Below the pieces are notes generated by a model. That model ran no database searches. It had not been told where the DNA came from and saw only the letters and a program-made list of their open reading frames with translations. A program made the translations under genes and the position numbers. This document shows, piece after piece, positions 5,677-5,680 of a stretch of 5,680 nt of DNA (position 1 is its first letter; every line of letters begins with the position of its first letter). This DNA is from an uncultured Brachyspira sp. (GTDB lineage Bacteria > Spirochaetota > Brachyspiria > Brachyspirales > Brachyspiraceae): NCBI GenBank assembly GCA_934725525.1, contig CAKVCG010000115.1:1-5680 (forward strand), read 5' to 3'.

Positions 5677-5680
5677 AAAA

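Noticed and set aside
5665..5680. ATG at 5665 as the start of the next gene (M-A-K-E-K)
   Set aside because: No ribosome site precedes it, and the frame would consume AAGGAG. By analogy with the reductase leader, that site belongs to a start beyond 5680.

Overview
The window is a very AT-rich bacterial chromosome segment. It has compact genes, sigma70-type promoters close to TTGACA/TATAAT, purine-rich ribosome sites and a spirochaete-style lipoprotein signal. This composition and gene style would fit an intestinal spirochaete such as Brachyspira, but that is an impression, not a demonstrated assignment. Nothing looks like phage, an insertion sequence, a CRISPR array or a stable RNA gene.

Left edge (1-282): a perfect GCTTT pentanucleotide microsatellite (14 full copies plus a partial one, probably continuing off the left edge) is followed by an intergenic region with two diverging promoters. 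The leftward promoter (139-167) points into the repeat. A start codon at 103 on the minus strand opens a frame that reads the repeat as KAKQS units. This makes it a candidate phase-variable (contingency) gene. The rightward promoter (247-278) sits so close to the next start codon that the mRNA may be leaderless.

Middle (283-3369): a stand-alone methylenetetrahydrofolate reductase-family gene is followed 3 bp later by a Cof-type HAD phosphatase, so the two form one transcription unit. Next comes glgC with its own promoter. It encodes glucose-1-phosphate adenylyltransferase (glycogen synthesis), which in sequence resembles the plant/cyanobacterial branch more than the E. coli enzyme. Its real start is the ATG at 2083.

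Right part (3370-5680): a separate promoter drives a predicted lipoprotein whose C-terminal half looks like the DUF3298 (RsiV-type) domain. After it comes an aldo/keto reductase with an intact catalytic tetrad. The reductase promoter has a 19-bp spacer filled by a GTTAAC-centred palindrome, the hallmark of MerR-family control. A second copy of the same promoter design lies just after the gene and ends the window at the ribosome site of an unseen gene. The two promoters share 15 identical bases at the same offset, so they very likely form a local regulon under one unseen MerR-type activator. This pair, and the pentanucleotide contingency locus, are the two most interesting parts of the window.
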